Notes: generated by a model from the letters alone, not told the origin. A stretch of 64,000 bases of DNA from Chryseobacterium sp. ON_d1 (GCF_006829085.1 NZ_BJTC01000001.1:442500-506499); one strand, 5' to 3'. Shown: positions 52,770 to 62,555, numbered from the stretch's first letter. Made by a program: numbers and translations.

Positions 52770-53789
52770 ATGAATCTAAAAATATACACATTTGCATTAG
52801 GATTGCTGGCGGTCCATTATTCTGCCCAGAGTAAGGATACCCTGGCAGAAAAAATGCTGATCTATCAGCTTCCCAATGGCGGCTGGGGAAAACAGCTGGA
52901 AGATAAGTCGGTGGTAAACTATAGTCTGCGCATAGATAAAGCCCTTTTAAGAAAGATAAAATCTACTGGGGATGATCATGCAACCATTGATAATAACGCA
53001 ACTTCGAGAGAGATCAATGGATTGATTAAAGCGTATGCAACTACAAAAAATCCGGAATATTTAAAAGCGGCAGAAAAAGGAATCGGCTATCTTCTTATGA
53101 TGCAGTATGATAACGGAGGTTTTCCGCAATATTACCCCAATACAGGACTCTACAGAAAGCAGGTGACTTATAACGATAATGCAATGATCAATGCTCTGAC
53201 TGTTTTGTACAATGCTGCGGAAGGCAGGAATAATTTTGATGTGATTTCGCCTTCCCTGCAAGAGAAATCAAAAATAGCGGTCCAGAAAGGTATCGGATGT
53301 ATTTTAAAAACTCAGGTGCTCCAAAAGGGAAATCCTTCCATTTGGGCGGATCAGTATCATGAAATTACTTTGCAGCCGGATAAGGCGAGAGCCTTTGAAC
53401 CTGTTTCATTAGCTACAGGAGAATCAGTAGGAATTATAAGGTTTTTGATGCAGCAGCCCGTGACTCCTGAAATAGAAAAGTCCATAAAAGCAGCAGTAGC
53501 ATGGTTTAAGCAGAATAGAATTGAAGGATACAGTTACAATGTTGCCAGGCAGAACGGGAAAGCGGTGAGAATACTGGCTGAAGATAAAAATTCTGTGATC
53601 TGGGCCAGATTCTATGACATTCACACCAACAAACCTCTGTTTGGAGACCGTGACGGCAGTGTAAAGTATAATTATAATGAAGTTTCGGAAGAAAGGAGAA
53701 ATGGATATAGCTGGTTTGGGAATTTTGCAGAAAAACTGCTCGCCAGAGAATATCCCAAATGGCTGGAAAAAAATAAGATAAAGGAATAA
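52770..53789 (+). CDS. Pectate lyase, PL10 family
   Basis: 339 residues with a short signal peptide (IYTFALGLLAVHYSAQ). The (alpha/alpha) barrel motifs NGGWGKQLEDK, TIDNNATSREIN, YDNGGFPQYYPN, TYNDNAMINALTVL and WADQYHEITLQPDKAR match PL10 pectate lyases, including the Asp/Arg residues of the active site. The end reads RDGSVKYNYNEVSEERRNGY, also conserved. The enzyme cleaves homogalacturonan by beta-elimination, needing Ca2+. Co-transcribed with the DUF4861 gene and closed by a terminator. Confidence 0.92.
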   Translation: MNLKIYTFALGLLAVHYSAQSKDTLAEKMLIYQLPNGGWGKQLEDKSVVNYSLRIDKALLRKIKSTGDDHATIDNNATSREINGLIKAYATTKNPEYLKAAEKGIGYLLMMQYDNGGFPQYYPNTGLYRKQVTYNDNAMINALTVLYNAAEGRNNFDVISPSLQEKSKIAVQKGIGCILKTQVLQKGNPSIWADQYHEITLQPDKARAFEPVSLATGESVGIIRFLMQQPVTPEIEKSIKAAVAWFKQNRIEGYSYNVARQNGKAVRILAEDKNSVIWARFYDIHTNKPLFGDRDGSVKYNYNEVSEERRNGYSWFGNFAEKLLAREYPKWLEKNKIKE

Positions 53790-53840
53790 TTAGCGTCATT
53801 CATGAAGCAGGCTGAAGTCTGCTTCTATTAGAAACTAAAG

Positions 53841-53876
53841 AGAGTACCTCAGAAATGAGGTACTCTTCTTTTTTAT
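53841..53876. terminator. Terminator between the convergent PL10 and PL1 genes
   Basis: AGAGTACCTC / GAGGTACTCT stem, loop AGAAAT, TCTTTTTTATT tail on plus. Confidence 0.85.
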
Positions 53877-53900
53877 TACTACTATTATTAAAGTCTTCTG

Positions 53901-55007
53901 TTAAAAAGCGTCACAGACATTTCCGCCTAACGTAGCTCCTGCATTAGCCGTAACATCAGCTTTTACATCAGCTGCATTCAGTTTTGTTATGCTGTATGGC
54001 GGGGTGAATGCGGTTCCGCTTCCTGCTGTATTTCCGGTAACATTAATAAAGCTGCTTCCGGTTTGCGTTACGGCAGTAAAGCCGCTCATTAAATTAATAG
54101 GCTCTTTTACGTTTTCAAAAACATTTCTTTCGACAAGAATATTAGCCTGTACCCCTGCTGCAATACATTTATTGCTCACAGAACTGTTGAAATAACTGTT
54201 CAGGATATGAATCTTTCCAAACCGCACTCTCGGCATACGCTCTCTGCATCCAGGAGCCCACCAGCAGCGTACAAAAGTTACATTCAGTTTTCCGGCATCC
54301 GCTGTAGCACCATCACTGGAGCCGATAAGGTTAGAAAATCTGTGGTCATCTGTCCCTCCTGAACCTCCAGGTTTCGGAGCTTTCAGATAATGGAACTTGG
54401 TATAGGAAACCGTAACGTAGTCGGATTTGTTTTTGATATCAAAATTTCCATCCACACCATCTCTGAATTCGCAGTGGTCTATCCATACATTTCGACAGTC
54501 ATCAAGGATAGCATTGTCCCAGCCATCCGTATCATAGGCTCCCGGACCTTCGAAAATAAGGTTTCTGATGATGATATTGTTACATCTTTTAATGTTGATA
54601 ATTCCGGAACCGTCTTTAGTCTGGTCTGTAGAAACAAGCTTTGCTCCTGCAGTCCCGTAAATTGTTTTTCCGGTCTGATCCTGAAGAGATAAACGGGTAG
54701 TGATGGTAATGGTTCCGGTTACTTTAATCACTTTTACAGCTGTATTTTCAATAGCCGCTTTTAACTGGGCATAGGTAGAAACCGTTGTTTCTGCAGCGGT
54801 TCCCCCTCCAGTAGTTCCTCCGTTTTGAGAAGCCCATCCCGGAGCTACACAATTAGCCAGAGGAACAATCTTTTGGGCCAAAGTGTTTTTAGTATTGATT
54901 TCGCTTTCTGCCAGGTCATTACTGATCTCTTCGTGACCGCATCCGGTAAGGGCAAAAGCAGAGCTTAGAGCTGCCGTAAAGAAGGCAGCCTTGAACATTG
55001 TTTTCAT
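53901..55007 (-). CDS. Pectate lyase, PL1 family, lipoprotein
   Basis: 368 residues. Lipobox LTGC (C23) after the signal peptide anchors it to a membrane. The right-handed beta-helix carries PL1 motifs: NVWIDHCEFRD (Ca2+ site), VTVSYTKFHYL, the lyase arginine region RERMPRVRFGKIHILNSYF, and repeated Asn ladders. It cleaves polygalacturonate by beta-elimination. The N-terminal part (GTTGGGTAAETTVSTYAQLK) is the substrate-side start of PL1 enzymes. Single gene on the minus strand; the region upstream (55008-55274) is AT-rich and empty. Confidence 0.9.
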   Translation of the reverse strand: MKTMFKAAFFTAALSSAFALTGCGHEEISNDLAESEINTKNTLAQKIVPLANCVAPGWASQNGGTTGGGTAAETTVSTYAQLKAAIENTAVKVIKVTGTITITTRLSLQDQTGKTIYGTAGAKLVSTDQTKDGSGIINIKRCNNIIIRNLIFEGPGAYDTDGWDNAILDDCRNVWIDHCEFRDGVDGNFDIKNKSDYVTVSYTKFHYLKAPKPGGSGGTDDHRFSNLIGSSDGATADAGKLNVTFVRCWWAPGCRERMPRVRFGKIHILNSYFNSSVSNKCIAAGVQANILVERNVFENVKEPINLMSGFTAVTQTGSSFINVTGNTAGSGTAFTPPYSITKLNAADVKADVTANAGATLGGNVCDAF

Positions 55008-55274
55008 AGTTTATATTTTGTGATTTGTTCTGATGTAAAATTATGAATTTAATATGTAATTATTTTATATTTTAGTATATTAATATTTATATAATTATAA
55101 TATTAAATATTTAATTTGGTTAATCGGTTGCATTTTATTGTTTGTTTAAAAGTTTATTTATTGTTTGCAATAACCGATAAAAATCAAGAGTTTTGATGTG
55201 TGGATTCAACGAAATAACTGATTCTTATTATAGAATATATTATTGATAGAATTTTTGTTATTGTAGGCATAGGT
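55008..55274. other. AT-rich upstream region of the PL1 gene
   Basis: No gene. Contains very AT-rich runs (55030-55130) that probably hold the PL1 promoter, but I could not place a convincing TTG/TAnnTTTG pair. Confidence 0.4.
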
Positions 55275-55599
55275 TTAAAATGTAAAAACAGCCTCAACAG
55301 TATGATATAAATTTCCTTCTTCATCTCTTAAACCAAGATATCCGAATTCTCCATTTCTTCGTTATGAATTGTAAATCACTGACCTTGATTTCGGTTGTCA
55401 GGTCTTGTTATTTTTCACATAACATTATCTGATTTTTTCCTTTGTTTATGGGGGAAGTTGGATTATTTTTGGGATAGCTAATTATACTTAGCAAATCTAG
55501 TAAAACTAATTTCCAATCGTACTCAGCCAGGGTACGGTTTTTTTGTTGGCCGTTAATTTTATAGCTGTCCGGATAAGTACAGAATGACAAACGGGGCAC
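55275..55599 (-). pseudogene. Decayed gene in the pectin locus
   Basis: On the minus strand a frame from 55599 reads PDSYKINGQQKNRTLAEYDW and goes on to an in-frame TAA (about 55408). Reading through that stop the same frame still looks coding (QDLTTEIKVSDLQFITKK), and after one frameshift near 55350 it ends NGEFGYLGLRDEEGNLYHTV...FTF with a stop at 55275. So at least one stop and one frameshift break a former protein of more than 100 residues. The 5' part may contain a CPVC zinc-knuckle in another frame. I cannot name the family. Confidence 0.5.
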
Positions 55600-55612
55600 A
55601 TCGCAACGTTTT

Positions 55613-56347
55613 TTATTTAATATAGGTCTCCAATCCTGTTTTCATCTTTTTCAAAGAAGCAGCTGCCAGTTTTGCAATAGATTCGGCTCCCAGTTTTGAT
55701 AAATGAGTATCATCATCTTTTCCCTCAGGATAATAAGTTTCATCCCCTTTTTTATAGTGCAGATGCAGCTTTTTTGAATTTTCCGGACCATAAGAAATCT
55801 CCAGTTGCTCCGATAATAACTGTAAATCAACAAAAGGAACATGAAGATCATTCGCTACCATTCTGACAACTAAAGGATATTCTCTATGGGTATCTACCAA
55901 AACTCCGTTTTCATTAAAATTTCTTCTCACGATGGAGGTGAGCAGAATGGGAATTGCCCCTTTTGACCTTGCTTCGGTTACATATCTTTCAAGATTGGCT
56001 CTGTATTGAGTATAGGGATTGGTAAATCGTGCCGAATCATTGACTTTCTGGTCATTATGTCCAAACTGGATGATGACAAAGTCTCCTTTCTTAAGCTGAT
56101 TCATCACTTTATTCCATCTTCCTTCCGTTCTGAAGCTTTTTGAACTTCTCCCGTTAGTAGCGTGATTCTGAATAGAGATCCCGGAAGTCAAAAGAGAGGG
56201 AAGCATCTGTCCCCAGCCATGTTCCGGGTTTTTATCAGGATTTTCTTTATTGGCCATTGTTGAATCACCGATCAGAAACAGGGTAGGTTGTTGTGCCAAT
56301 GTCATGATTGAAAGGAAGAAAAGGAGTAGGGGTAGCTTTTTATACAT
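55613..56347 (-). CDS. Rhamnogalacturonan acetylesterase-like SGNH hydrolase (first)
   Basis: 244 residues with a signal peptide (LPLLLFFLSIMTLAQ). SGNH blocks are complete: block I LFLIGDSTMANKE (nucleophile Ser), Gly in block II NHATNGRSSKSF, Asn in block III IIQFGHNDQK, and DDTHLSKLGAE with the catalytic Asp and His. RGAE enzymes (CE12) remove acetyl groups from rhamnogalacturonan I. Last intact gene of the long minus-strand operon. Confidence 0.9.
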   Translation of the reverse strand: MYKKLPLLLFFLSIMTLAQQPTLFLIGDSTMANKENPDKNPEHGWGQMLPSLLTSGISIQNHATNGRSSKSFRTEGRWNKVMNQLKKGDFVIIQFGHNDQKVNDSARFTNPYTQYRANLERYVTEARSKGAIPILLTSIVRRNFNENGVLVDTHREYPLVVRMVANDLHVPFVDLQLLSEQLEISYGPENSKKLHLHYKKGDETYYPEGKDDDTHLSKLGAESIAKLAAASLKKMKTGLETYIK

Positions 56348-56389
56348 AGTTGTTTTTTATAAATTTTTTTACGTCTGCTCAAGAATTCA

Positions 56390-57352
56390 TTAATTAGGGT
56401 TCCAGCCATCCAATATTTTTTTCAGGGTATAATTTTTCAAATCTTTTTGGGTGAGCTGATGAGACCATTTGATGCGTTTTGAAGTGTTTCCGCCTTCTCC
56501 TTTACTTGCGGACTCTGCATAATAGGCGGTTTTTTCTTTATCGGGGAACATTTTATCGCCTTTCCATGGATTCCAGCCTTCAGGGAGAATGTGTTTTCCC
56601 ATTTCTGTATTGATAAAAACTGTTTTGGCGTAGGGCCTCCAAGGTCTTCCCAGAAAAACTTTGGTAATGCCATCTTTTGCAACCAGTGTACAGTGTAAGA
56701 ATACAAAACCATATTTCCTGTCAATTTCGGTGGCAGCAGCAGTGATATAAGAATCAGCAAGACTTTTAATTGTACAGTTTTTAAATACGGCAGTGGCCTG
56801 TCCGAAAATAAAATCTGTAGTTCCTTCTATATAGCAGTTTTCAAAATACTGCCTGCTATGATTGGTCGCAGCATATACGGTGTCCTGGCAGCCCAAAACA
56901 GCAGCGTTGGTGATGATAAAACGATCACCTTCTACATGAAGGGCAACAGCCTGCCCTTCGTTGCATGAGCTGTTTTGAATCGTAAGATTGGTAATTTTAA
57001 TATCATCTGCCATCACCAATACCGTATATGAATTGAACGTTGTCATCTTTTCATTGAAGGCATCAGGCTTTCCGGAGAAATCATTATAGGTAATGACCGT
57101 ATTTTCTCTGTTTTCGCCTTCCAGAGTAATTTTATGTTTCGAAGAGGGAATCACTATCTTTTCATGATAGATTCCCGGCTTTATTTTGATCAATGCTTCA
57201 GCAGGTCCCAGATCTCTTATAGAATTGATGGCTTTTTGAATGGTGGTAAAATCCCCGTTTCCTTTCTGATCAACCGTTATGATAATGTACGGTTCACCAG
57301 CCCACAAACATTGAAATGTTGTTATGAATAGAATTAAAAGTAATTTTTTCAT
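56390..57352 (-). CDS. Pectin methylesterase (CE8)
   Basis: 320 residues with a signal peptide (LLLILFITTFQCLWAGEP). CE8 signatures in order: GNGDFTTIQKAINSI, GQAVALHVEGD, the catalytic Asp in LGCQDTVYA, the second Asp in EGTTDFIFG and the Arg/Trp motif FLGRPWRPYAK. The enzyme removes methyl esters from homogalacturonan so that lyases and GH28 can act. It lies 42 bases before the acetylesterase gene in the operon. Confidence 0.93.
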   Translation of the reverse strand: MKKLLLILFITTFQCLWAGEPYIIITVDQKGNGDFTTIQKAINSIRDLGPAEALIKIKPGIYHEKIVIPSSKHKITLEGENRENTVITYNDFSGKPDAFNEKMTTFNSYTVLVMADDIKITNLTIQNSSCNEGQAVALHVEGDRFIITNAAVLGCQDTVYAATNHSRQYFENCYIEGTTDFIFGQATAVFKNCTIKSLADSYITAAATEIDRKYGFVFLHCTLVAKDGITKVFLGRPWRPYAKTVFINTEMGKHILPEGWNPWKGDKMFPDKEKTAYYAESASKGEGGNTSKRIKWSHQLTQKDLKNYTLKKILDGWNPN

Positions 57353-57383
57353 ACCATTTATCGGATACGTTTGAGCTTAAGAC

Positions 57384-58292
57384 TTATTTTAAAACTTTAT
57401 TTAAAAAATCTACAATATAGTTCAGTGTTTCTGTAAACCAGGGTTCTGCCGACCAGAATGAATGCGGCGAATCTTTGATCTCATGAAATTCAGTAGGGAT
57501 GTTATAAGACCGCAGTTTCTTCATCATATCATCTCTTCCTGCGTGGAATCTGGGCTGCGAACTGTTGATGAAAAGAGTAGGCGGTGTATGCTTATCTACA
57601 TATTCCAGGGGTGAGGCTTCCGTCCAGTTTTTGAGATTAATGTCCCTGTCACCATCCAGCCAGTAAGAAGCATATGTACTTTCTTCAGCTTCAGGGTGGA
57701 TAAACGAAACAATCCCGTCCACATTGATGATGGCCTTTATTTTGTTTTTGGCTTTTACTCCTGCCAGGGTAGCCATCTGTGCACCGGCAGATTCACCTAA
57801 AACCGCTATTTTATTTTTATCTACAGCGTATTTTCTGTGGTTTTTCCTGATCCATTGAATTGCCGTTTCAATATCTTCAATGCCAGCAGGATATTTGGCA
57901 ATATCAGCAAGGCGATACCCAACGGCAATGACGACAAAACCTTTTGAAGCCAGTTCCATTGCCATGTATTTTTCATTTTCTTTACTTCCGGAAATCCAGC
58001 CTCCGCCATGTACCATAGCAATTCCTGCATGTTTTGTTGATGTGTCAGAAGGGTAATAAACATCAGCTTTTAAAGAAATTCCGTCAACAGTGCCATATTC
58101 AACATCTTTGTCTATTCTGATATTGGGAGGGATGGGGCGATCAATAGGAGTAATGAAGCTGTATTTCTTTTTGAGCTTTTCAAAAGTTCCTTCATTGGTG
58201 TAAGGAGTAGCATTCGGCCTGCTAGTCTGCCCGAATGCCATCATCCCTACAAAGAAAATAGAAATATAAGTATGTCTTTTGTTAAAAATCAT
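57384..58292 (-). CDS. Alpha/beta-hydrolase esterase (BD-FAE-like)
   Basis: 302 residues with a signal peptide (HTYISIFFVGMMAFGQ). Oxyanion motif HGGGWISGS, nucleophile elbow GESAGAQMA, catalytic Asp in TLFINSSQPRFHAGRDD region and catalytic His in KDSPHSFWS. Family relatives are acetyl or feruloyl esterases acting on plant polysaccharides. In this operon it probably removes acetyl or feruloyl groups from pectin. The precise substrate is not readable. Confidence 0.88.
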   Translation of the reverse strand: MIFNKRHTYISIFFVGMMAFGQTSRPNATPYTNEGTFEKLKKKYSFITPIDRPIPPNIRIDKDVEYGTVDGISLKADVYYPSDTSTKHAGIAMVHGGGWISGSKENEKYMAMELASKGFVVIAVGYRLADIAKYPAGIEDIETAIQWIRKNHRKYAVDKNKIAVLGESAGAQMATLAGVKAKNKIKAIINVDGIVSFIHPEAEESTYASYWLDGDRDINLKNWTEASPLEYVDKHTPPTLFINSSQPRFHAGRDDMMKKLRSYNIPTEFHEIKDSPHSFWSAEPWFTETLNYIVDFLNKVLK

Positions 58293-58347
58293 GAGCCGGA
58301 TTCTTATATTTTTACACCTTTAAAAATGCGTAATGGTTTGAATTATA

Positions 58348-60015
58348 TTATTTAACTGCATTCTTAGGCACATCCGTTCCTATAGAAAGTAAACTTTTGT
58401 CAGATAGTATTTCTTTTGGCAAGACCACAGTTCCGGTTTTGTTTCCTAAAACTTTGATATAAGGTGGAGTTGAGGATTCAAACTTTACGGCAGCAAGGTT
58501 GATATTTTTACTGTTGTAAACCGTAGCACCTGTACCTTCAGAATATTTCAACGTTACATTTTTCAATTGAATTCCGTCTGCATCTACGATAGTCAGTGCT
58601 TTTTTTGTATCAAATTTTGAATCTTCAATCACAATATTTTTAAGGTTCATTTCAGCCAGACCAAACAGGGTGATGGCTTCATAAGAATTAACGGCATTGA
58701 TGTTTTTAAAGAAGATGTTTCTGAAAACCGGAGTTTCTTCCGTTACAGGATACATTTTTTCCGGGGTTTTATTTCCTTCCTGTTTTTGTCCCTCTTCTAA
58801 AACCGGTGAAGAACCTTCGTAAAACATATTAAAACCAATGGTTTGGGTAGGAATATTAATCATATCAATATTTTTAATGTAAATATTTTCTACAATTCCA
58901 CCTCTTCCACGGGTTGTTTTAAAACGAAGCCCGATGTCTGTTCCGATGAAAGTACAATCTGATACCTGTATATTTCTTGCTCCACCGGACATTTCGCTTC
59001 CCACGACAAATCCTCCGTGGCCATGATACACTACATTATTTTTGATGATCACATTTTCCGTAGGCATTCCTCTTTTTCTGCCATCCTCATTTTTCCCGGA
59101 TTTGATACAGATAGCATCGTCACCCACATCAAATGTATTGTCATAGATCAGAACATTTTTGCAGGATTCGAGATCTACACCATCGCCGTTTTGTGAAAAC
59201 CATGGGTTTCTGACGGTAAGATTTCTTAGGATTACATTAGAACACATCAGTGGATGCAGGTTCCACGCGGGGGAGTTCTGGAAAGTAGGACCATCTAACA
59301 ATATTTTGTCGCAACCCACCAGACTTACCATTACCGGGCGCAGAAAATCTTTTACAGTGGTCAGTTCATCTTTGGATATTTTATCAGGAACATTGAAGCT
59401 TGAACTGCTTTCAAATCCTTTTTTATAACTTTCTGAAGGATACCATGTTTTGCCGTCGGAAGATAGGATTCCCCCTGATGTTATGATTTCTTTCCATTCA
59501 GATTCTGCAACTTTACTTTTTTTGATGGCTCTCCATGCGTCACCGCTTCCATCAATGACCCCTTTTCCAGTAATGGCAATATTCGTGGCATTTTTTGCGG
59601 AGATAGGAGACTGGCATCGGATGGTATTGAGGCCTTCAAAACTTACATCCACTAAGGGATAATCATTTTTATCTTTACTGAAAATAATAAACGCTCCTTC
59701 TTCTACATGTAGATTGATGTTGCTTTTCAGCTCAATAGGACCTGTTAACCACATTCCCCTTGGTACCACCAGTTTTCCGCCTCCTTTTTTACTAAGGTCT
59801 TCAATGGCTTTTTTGAAAGCGGCCGTATTTTTTACAGTTCCACCGGAGATTCCGCCAAACTGCGTGATGGAAACTGTTTGGGCAGGAAAAGAGGTTTCTG
59901 CAACCTGAGGCATTGTAAACTCAATATTTTTGTAAATATCCAGGTTCTGGGCAAAAGCCTGCCCGGAAAACATCATTGCTGCGGCCAAACCGATAATTGT
60001 AAGTGACTTCTTCAT
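58348..60015 (-). CDS. Polygalacturonase-type glycoside hydrolase (GH28)
   Basis: 555 residues with a signal peptide (GLAAAMMFSGQAFAQ). GH28 catalytic motifs: NGDGVDLESCKN, DVGDDAICIKSG, GHGGFVVGSE and the RFK triplet (GLRFKTTRGRGG). A long insertion before the catalytic part (residues about 165-240) is usual in Bacteroidota GH28. It hydrolyses galacturonic-acid linkages of homogalacturonan or rhamnogalacturonan. The next gene (second acetylesterase) is separated by 1 base only. Confidence 0.93.
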   Translation of the reverse strand: MKKSLTIIGLAAAMMFSGQAFAQNLDIYKNIEFTMPQVAETSFPAQTVSITQFGGISGGTVKNTAAFKKAIEDLSKKGGGKLVVPRGMWLTGPIELKSNINLHVEEGAFIIFSKDKNDYPLVDVSFEGLNTIRCQSPISAKNATNIAITGKGVIDGSGDAWRAIKKSKVAESEWKEIITSGGILSSDGKTWYPSESYKKGFESSSSFNVPDKISKDELTTVKDFLRPVMVSLVGCDKILLDGPTFQNSPAWNLHPLMCSNVILRNLTVRNPWFSQNGDGVDLESCKNVLIYDNTFDVGDDAICIKSGKNEDGRKRGMPTENVIIKNNVVYHGHGGFVVGSEMSGGARNIQVSDCTFIGTDIGLRFKTTRGRGGIVENIYIKNIDMINIPTQTIGFNMFYEGSSPVLEEGQKQEGNKTPEKMYPVTEETPVFRNIFFKNINAVNSYEAITLFGLAEMNLKNIVIEDSKFDTKKALTIVDADGIQLKNVTLKYSEGTGATVYNSKNINLAAVKFESSTPPYIKVLGNKTGTVVLPKEILSDKSLLSIGTDVPKNAVK

Positions 60016-60016
60016 G

Positions 60017-60862
60017 TTATTTTTTTTGAGTTTTAATTATTTTTTTAAATTCCTGATAAACCAAAGAGGCGACTGCTTGGGCTCCTTCAGGCTGAAAATG
60101 AGTATTATCTTTCTGTCCTTTTGGGTAGGCTTCATACACGTTCTCCGGAAGGTTCATGAAATAATGACTGGTGGTAAAATCCTGTCCTTTTTTTGTAAAA
60201 TAATCCATTGACAATCTATTAAGATCGATATAGGGAACGTTCATTTCCTTTGCAACATCAATCGGTGCCTGCCAGTAATCTCCGTGCACATTGTCCAGTT
60301 TTCCGTCTTTCCAGGGGTAATTTCTGGCGACCGGAGTTACAATAACGGGATTTCCTCCTTTCTGCCTCGTCTGAGAAACGAATAAACGTAAAAATTCTTT
60401 ATATCCCTGAATATTTACATAACGTTCCGGATGCTTTTCTGAACCGTCGTTGTGGCCAAACTGCATGATCACATAATCACCAGCCTGAAGGTGTTCATAG
60501 ACATAACGCCATCTTCCTTCCTGGAAAAAAGTTCGTGTGCTTCTTCCACCGTGAGCTCTGTCTATAACCGCCACAGAATCACTTGTGCTAAAGGGCTTCA
60601 GAGATTGTATACTGTCTTTTGCAAAAAATGGCTGAAAAACCTGTCCCCAGCCTGTGATGGGATACCGGACTTTCATATAGTCTTTGCCGGGATCATAATC
60701 TCCGGTATAATCAGCCATTGTGGAGTCTCCGATGAGGTAGATATGGGTTATTTTTCTGTCCGTTTTTGTAGCTGTTTTCTGTGCTTTATCCTGTGACTGA
60801 CATGCTGACAGAACCAGGGCACTTAATAAAAATAAAACGGGTTTACATATTCTTTTCTTCAT
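60017..60862 (-). CDS. Rhamnogalacturonan acetylesterase-like SGNH hydrolase (second), lipoprotein
   Basis: 281 residues from ATG 60860-60862 (the open frame begins 29 codons earlier, inside the GH43 gene). Lipobox LSAC follows a short signal peptide, so it is membrane-anchored, unlike the first copy. SGNH motifs: IYLIGDSTMADYT, RAHGGRSTRTF, MQFGHNDGSE and DNTHFQPEGAQ. Compared with the first copy it has a longer central part (WQAPIDVAKEMNVPYIDL). The two copies may deacetylate different positions or work in different compartments. Confidence 0.9.
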   Translation of the reverse strand: MKKRICKPVLFLLSALVLSACQSQDKAQKTATKTDRKITHIYLIGDSTMADYTGDYDPGKDYMKVRYPITGWGQVFQPFFAKDSIQSLKPFSTSDSVAVIDRAHGGRSTRTFFQEGRWRYVYEHLQAGDYVIMQFGHNDGSEKHPERYVNIQGYKEFLRLFVSQTRQKGGNPVIVTPVARNYPWKDGKLDNVHGDYWQAPIDVAKEMNVPYIDLNRLSMDYFTKKGQDFTTSHYFMNLPENVYEAYPKGQKDNTHFQPEGAQAVASLVYQEFKKIIKTQKK

Positions 60863-60911
60863 GATTATTTTTGTTGGATAATCGGAAAGGCATCTTTTTT
60901 TATTCTCTATT

Positions 60912-62555
60912 TTATTTCTTAGTAACCCTGAACCAGTCAAAATCGGCATATCCTCCTCGTGGTGCTTTTGCCGTACTGATGCTGTAAAGTCCTACTTTTG
61001 CTCCAATCCATTTTCCCGGTTTTGCCTGGAAAATTTCACCTGCTTTGATGAAATTTTTGCCATTTTCGCTGTAACTGAACTGACATAATCCATTGGGCTC
61101 GGTTATATTCACTTTTAAATAAGCTTCATTGCTTTTCAACTGAGTTTCCCAGAGTATCTTCTCCTCACCGCCTTTATCTGCTTTTTCAGCTTTCCTTAGT
61201 TGTACATAATAACCATCCGGTTTGTTGGTGATAACCAGTGATGCATGATCTAGTCCCATGATCAATAATCCTGCAGTCTTGCCATCTTTAGCTTCTTCGG
61301 GAACTAATTTTACCTTTGTTTTGGCGGAAAAATTAGGAGCGGGGAATTTTTGGGTTAACAGATTCGGAACGTTCCAGAGGTTTTTTTCACCTTCAGGAAC
61401 TTTTATCGCGAATAATCTTAAAAATTGCTGTCCGGGAAGTTTGGAGGACCATATAATATTTTCATTCGCACTCCATTGCCATTGTAACCCTAATTTCTCC
61501 CCATCAAATTCGTCAGTCTCAACAGGAGTAATTATAGGAGAGGATTGACCCGTATCAGGTTTTTTATAACGTTCAACAGGCTCTCCGATTCCGTTTTTAT
61601 TATAGTCTGTTCCCATTACAGGCCAGTCTTTTTCCCATTTCATAGGCTGAAGATGAATAATTCTTCCTCCGGCATCTACATCCTGAAAATGATAGAACCA
61701 GTCTTCTCCGGAAGGTGTATCCACCCATGCTCCCTGATGAGGTCCGTTGACGGTTGTTGATCCCTGTTCCAGAACAATTTTTTCTTCGTAAGGACCATAG
61801 ATGTTTTTTGATCTCAACGCAAGCTGCCAACCTGTTGCAACACCACCTGCCGGGGCAAAAATATAATAGTAGCCGTTTCTTTTATACATTTTGGGACCTT
61901 CAACAGTAGGATGGGCGTCATGACCGTCAAAAACATGAATTCCTTTGTCGAGTACTTTTGTTCCCTCAGGATTCATCTTATTAAGGGTTAACATACTTTT
62001 TACTCCGGCACGGCTTCCGGCCCAGCCATGAATAAGGTAGGAATTGCCGTCTTCATCCCAGAAAGGACAGGAATCAATCAAACCTTTTCCTTCCATCACC
62101 AACACGGGTTTTTCCCAAATTCCCAGAGGATCTTTAGTTTTTACCATATAAATTCCGAAATCCGGATCACCCCAGTAAATGTAAAATTCTCCTTTATGAA
62201 ATCTGATGCTGGGCGCCCAAACACCATCGCCTCTTTTGGGGGTTGAAAAGTGTTCAAGAGGTAAGATATCCTGAATGGCATAATTAACCAGTTTCCAGTT
62301 GATCATATCTTTGGAATGTAGAACAGGCAGTCCGGGAGCTTCGTTGAAACTGGAGGCTGTCATATAATAGTCATTTCCCACACGAATCACGTCCGGATCT
62401 GAATAATCTGCATATAAAACGGGGTTTCTGTAGCTTTTCCCCTGGTCGGCAGTCCATACTTCCGAAACATAGTTTTTCTCCTGTGCCTGAAGATAGGTGG
62501 AAGCAGCCGAAAAGGCAGTAAGGAAAATGATATTTAAAATACTTTTTGTCTCCAT
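60912..62555 (-). CDS. GH43-family glycosidase
   Basis: 547 residues with a signal peptide (NIIFLTAFSAASTYLQAQ). The five-bladed propeller carries YSDPDVIRVGNDYYMTAS (catalytic base Asp), WAPSIRFHKGEFYIYW, LIDSCPFWDEDG and the acid Glu in VEGPKMYKRNGYYY. The last 190 residues form a beta-sandwich (FSAKTKVKLVPEEAKDGKTA ... WIGAKVGLYS) of the type found in GH43 beta-xylosidases/arabinofuranosidases. It may remove arabinose or xylose or galactose side chains of rhamnogalacturonan I. Confidence 0.9.
   Translation of the reverse strand: METKSILNIIFLTAFSAASTYLQAQEKNYVSEVWTADQGKSYRNPVLYADYSDPDVIRVGNDYYMTASSFNEAPGLPVLHSKDMINWKLVNYAIQDILPLEHFSTPKRGDGVWAPSIRFHKGEFYIYWGDPDFGIYMVKTKDPLGIWEKPVLVMEGKGLIDSCPFWDEDGNSYLIHGWAGSRAGVKSMLTLNKMNPEGTKVLDKGIHVFDGHDAHPTVEGPKMYKRNGYYYIFAPAGGVATGWQLALRSKNIYGPYEEKIVLEQGSTTVNGPHQGAWVDTPSGEDWFYHFQDVDAGGRIIHLQPMKWEKDWPVMGTDYNKNGIGEPVERYKKPDTGQSSPIITPVETDEFDGEKLGLQWQWSANENIIWSSKLPGQQFLRLFAIKVPEGEKNLWNVPNLLTQKFPAPNFSAKTKVKLVPEEAKDGKTAGLLIMGLDHASLVITNKPDGYYVQLRKAEKADKGGEEKILWETQLKSNEAYLKVNITEPNGLCQFSYSENGKNFIKAGEIFQAKPGKWIGAKVGLYSISTAKAPRGGYADFDWFRVTKK

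Noticed and set aside
55400..55612. Remnant of an IS1-type transposase (CPVC zinc knuckle near 55590)
   Set aside because: Only one CPVC in a short frame; no terminal repeats, no second open frame, no target duplication seen. Kept only as part of the pseudogene note.
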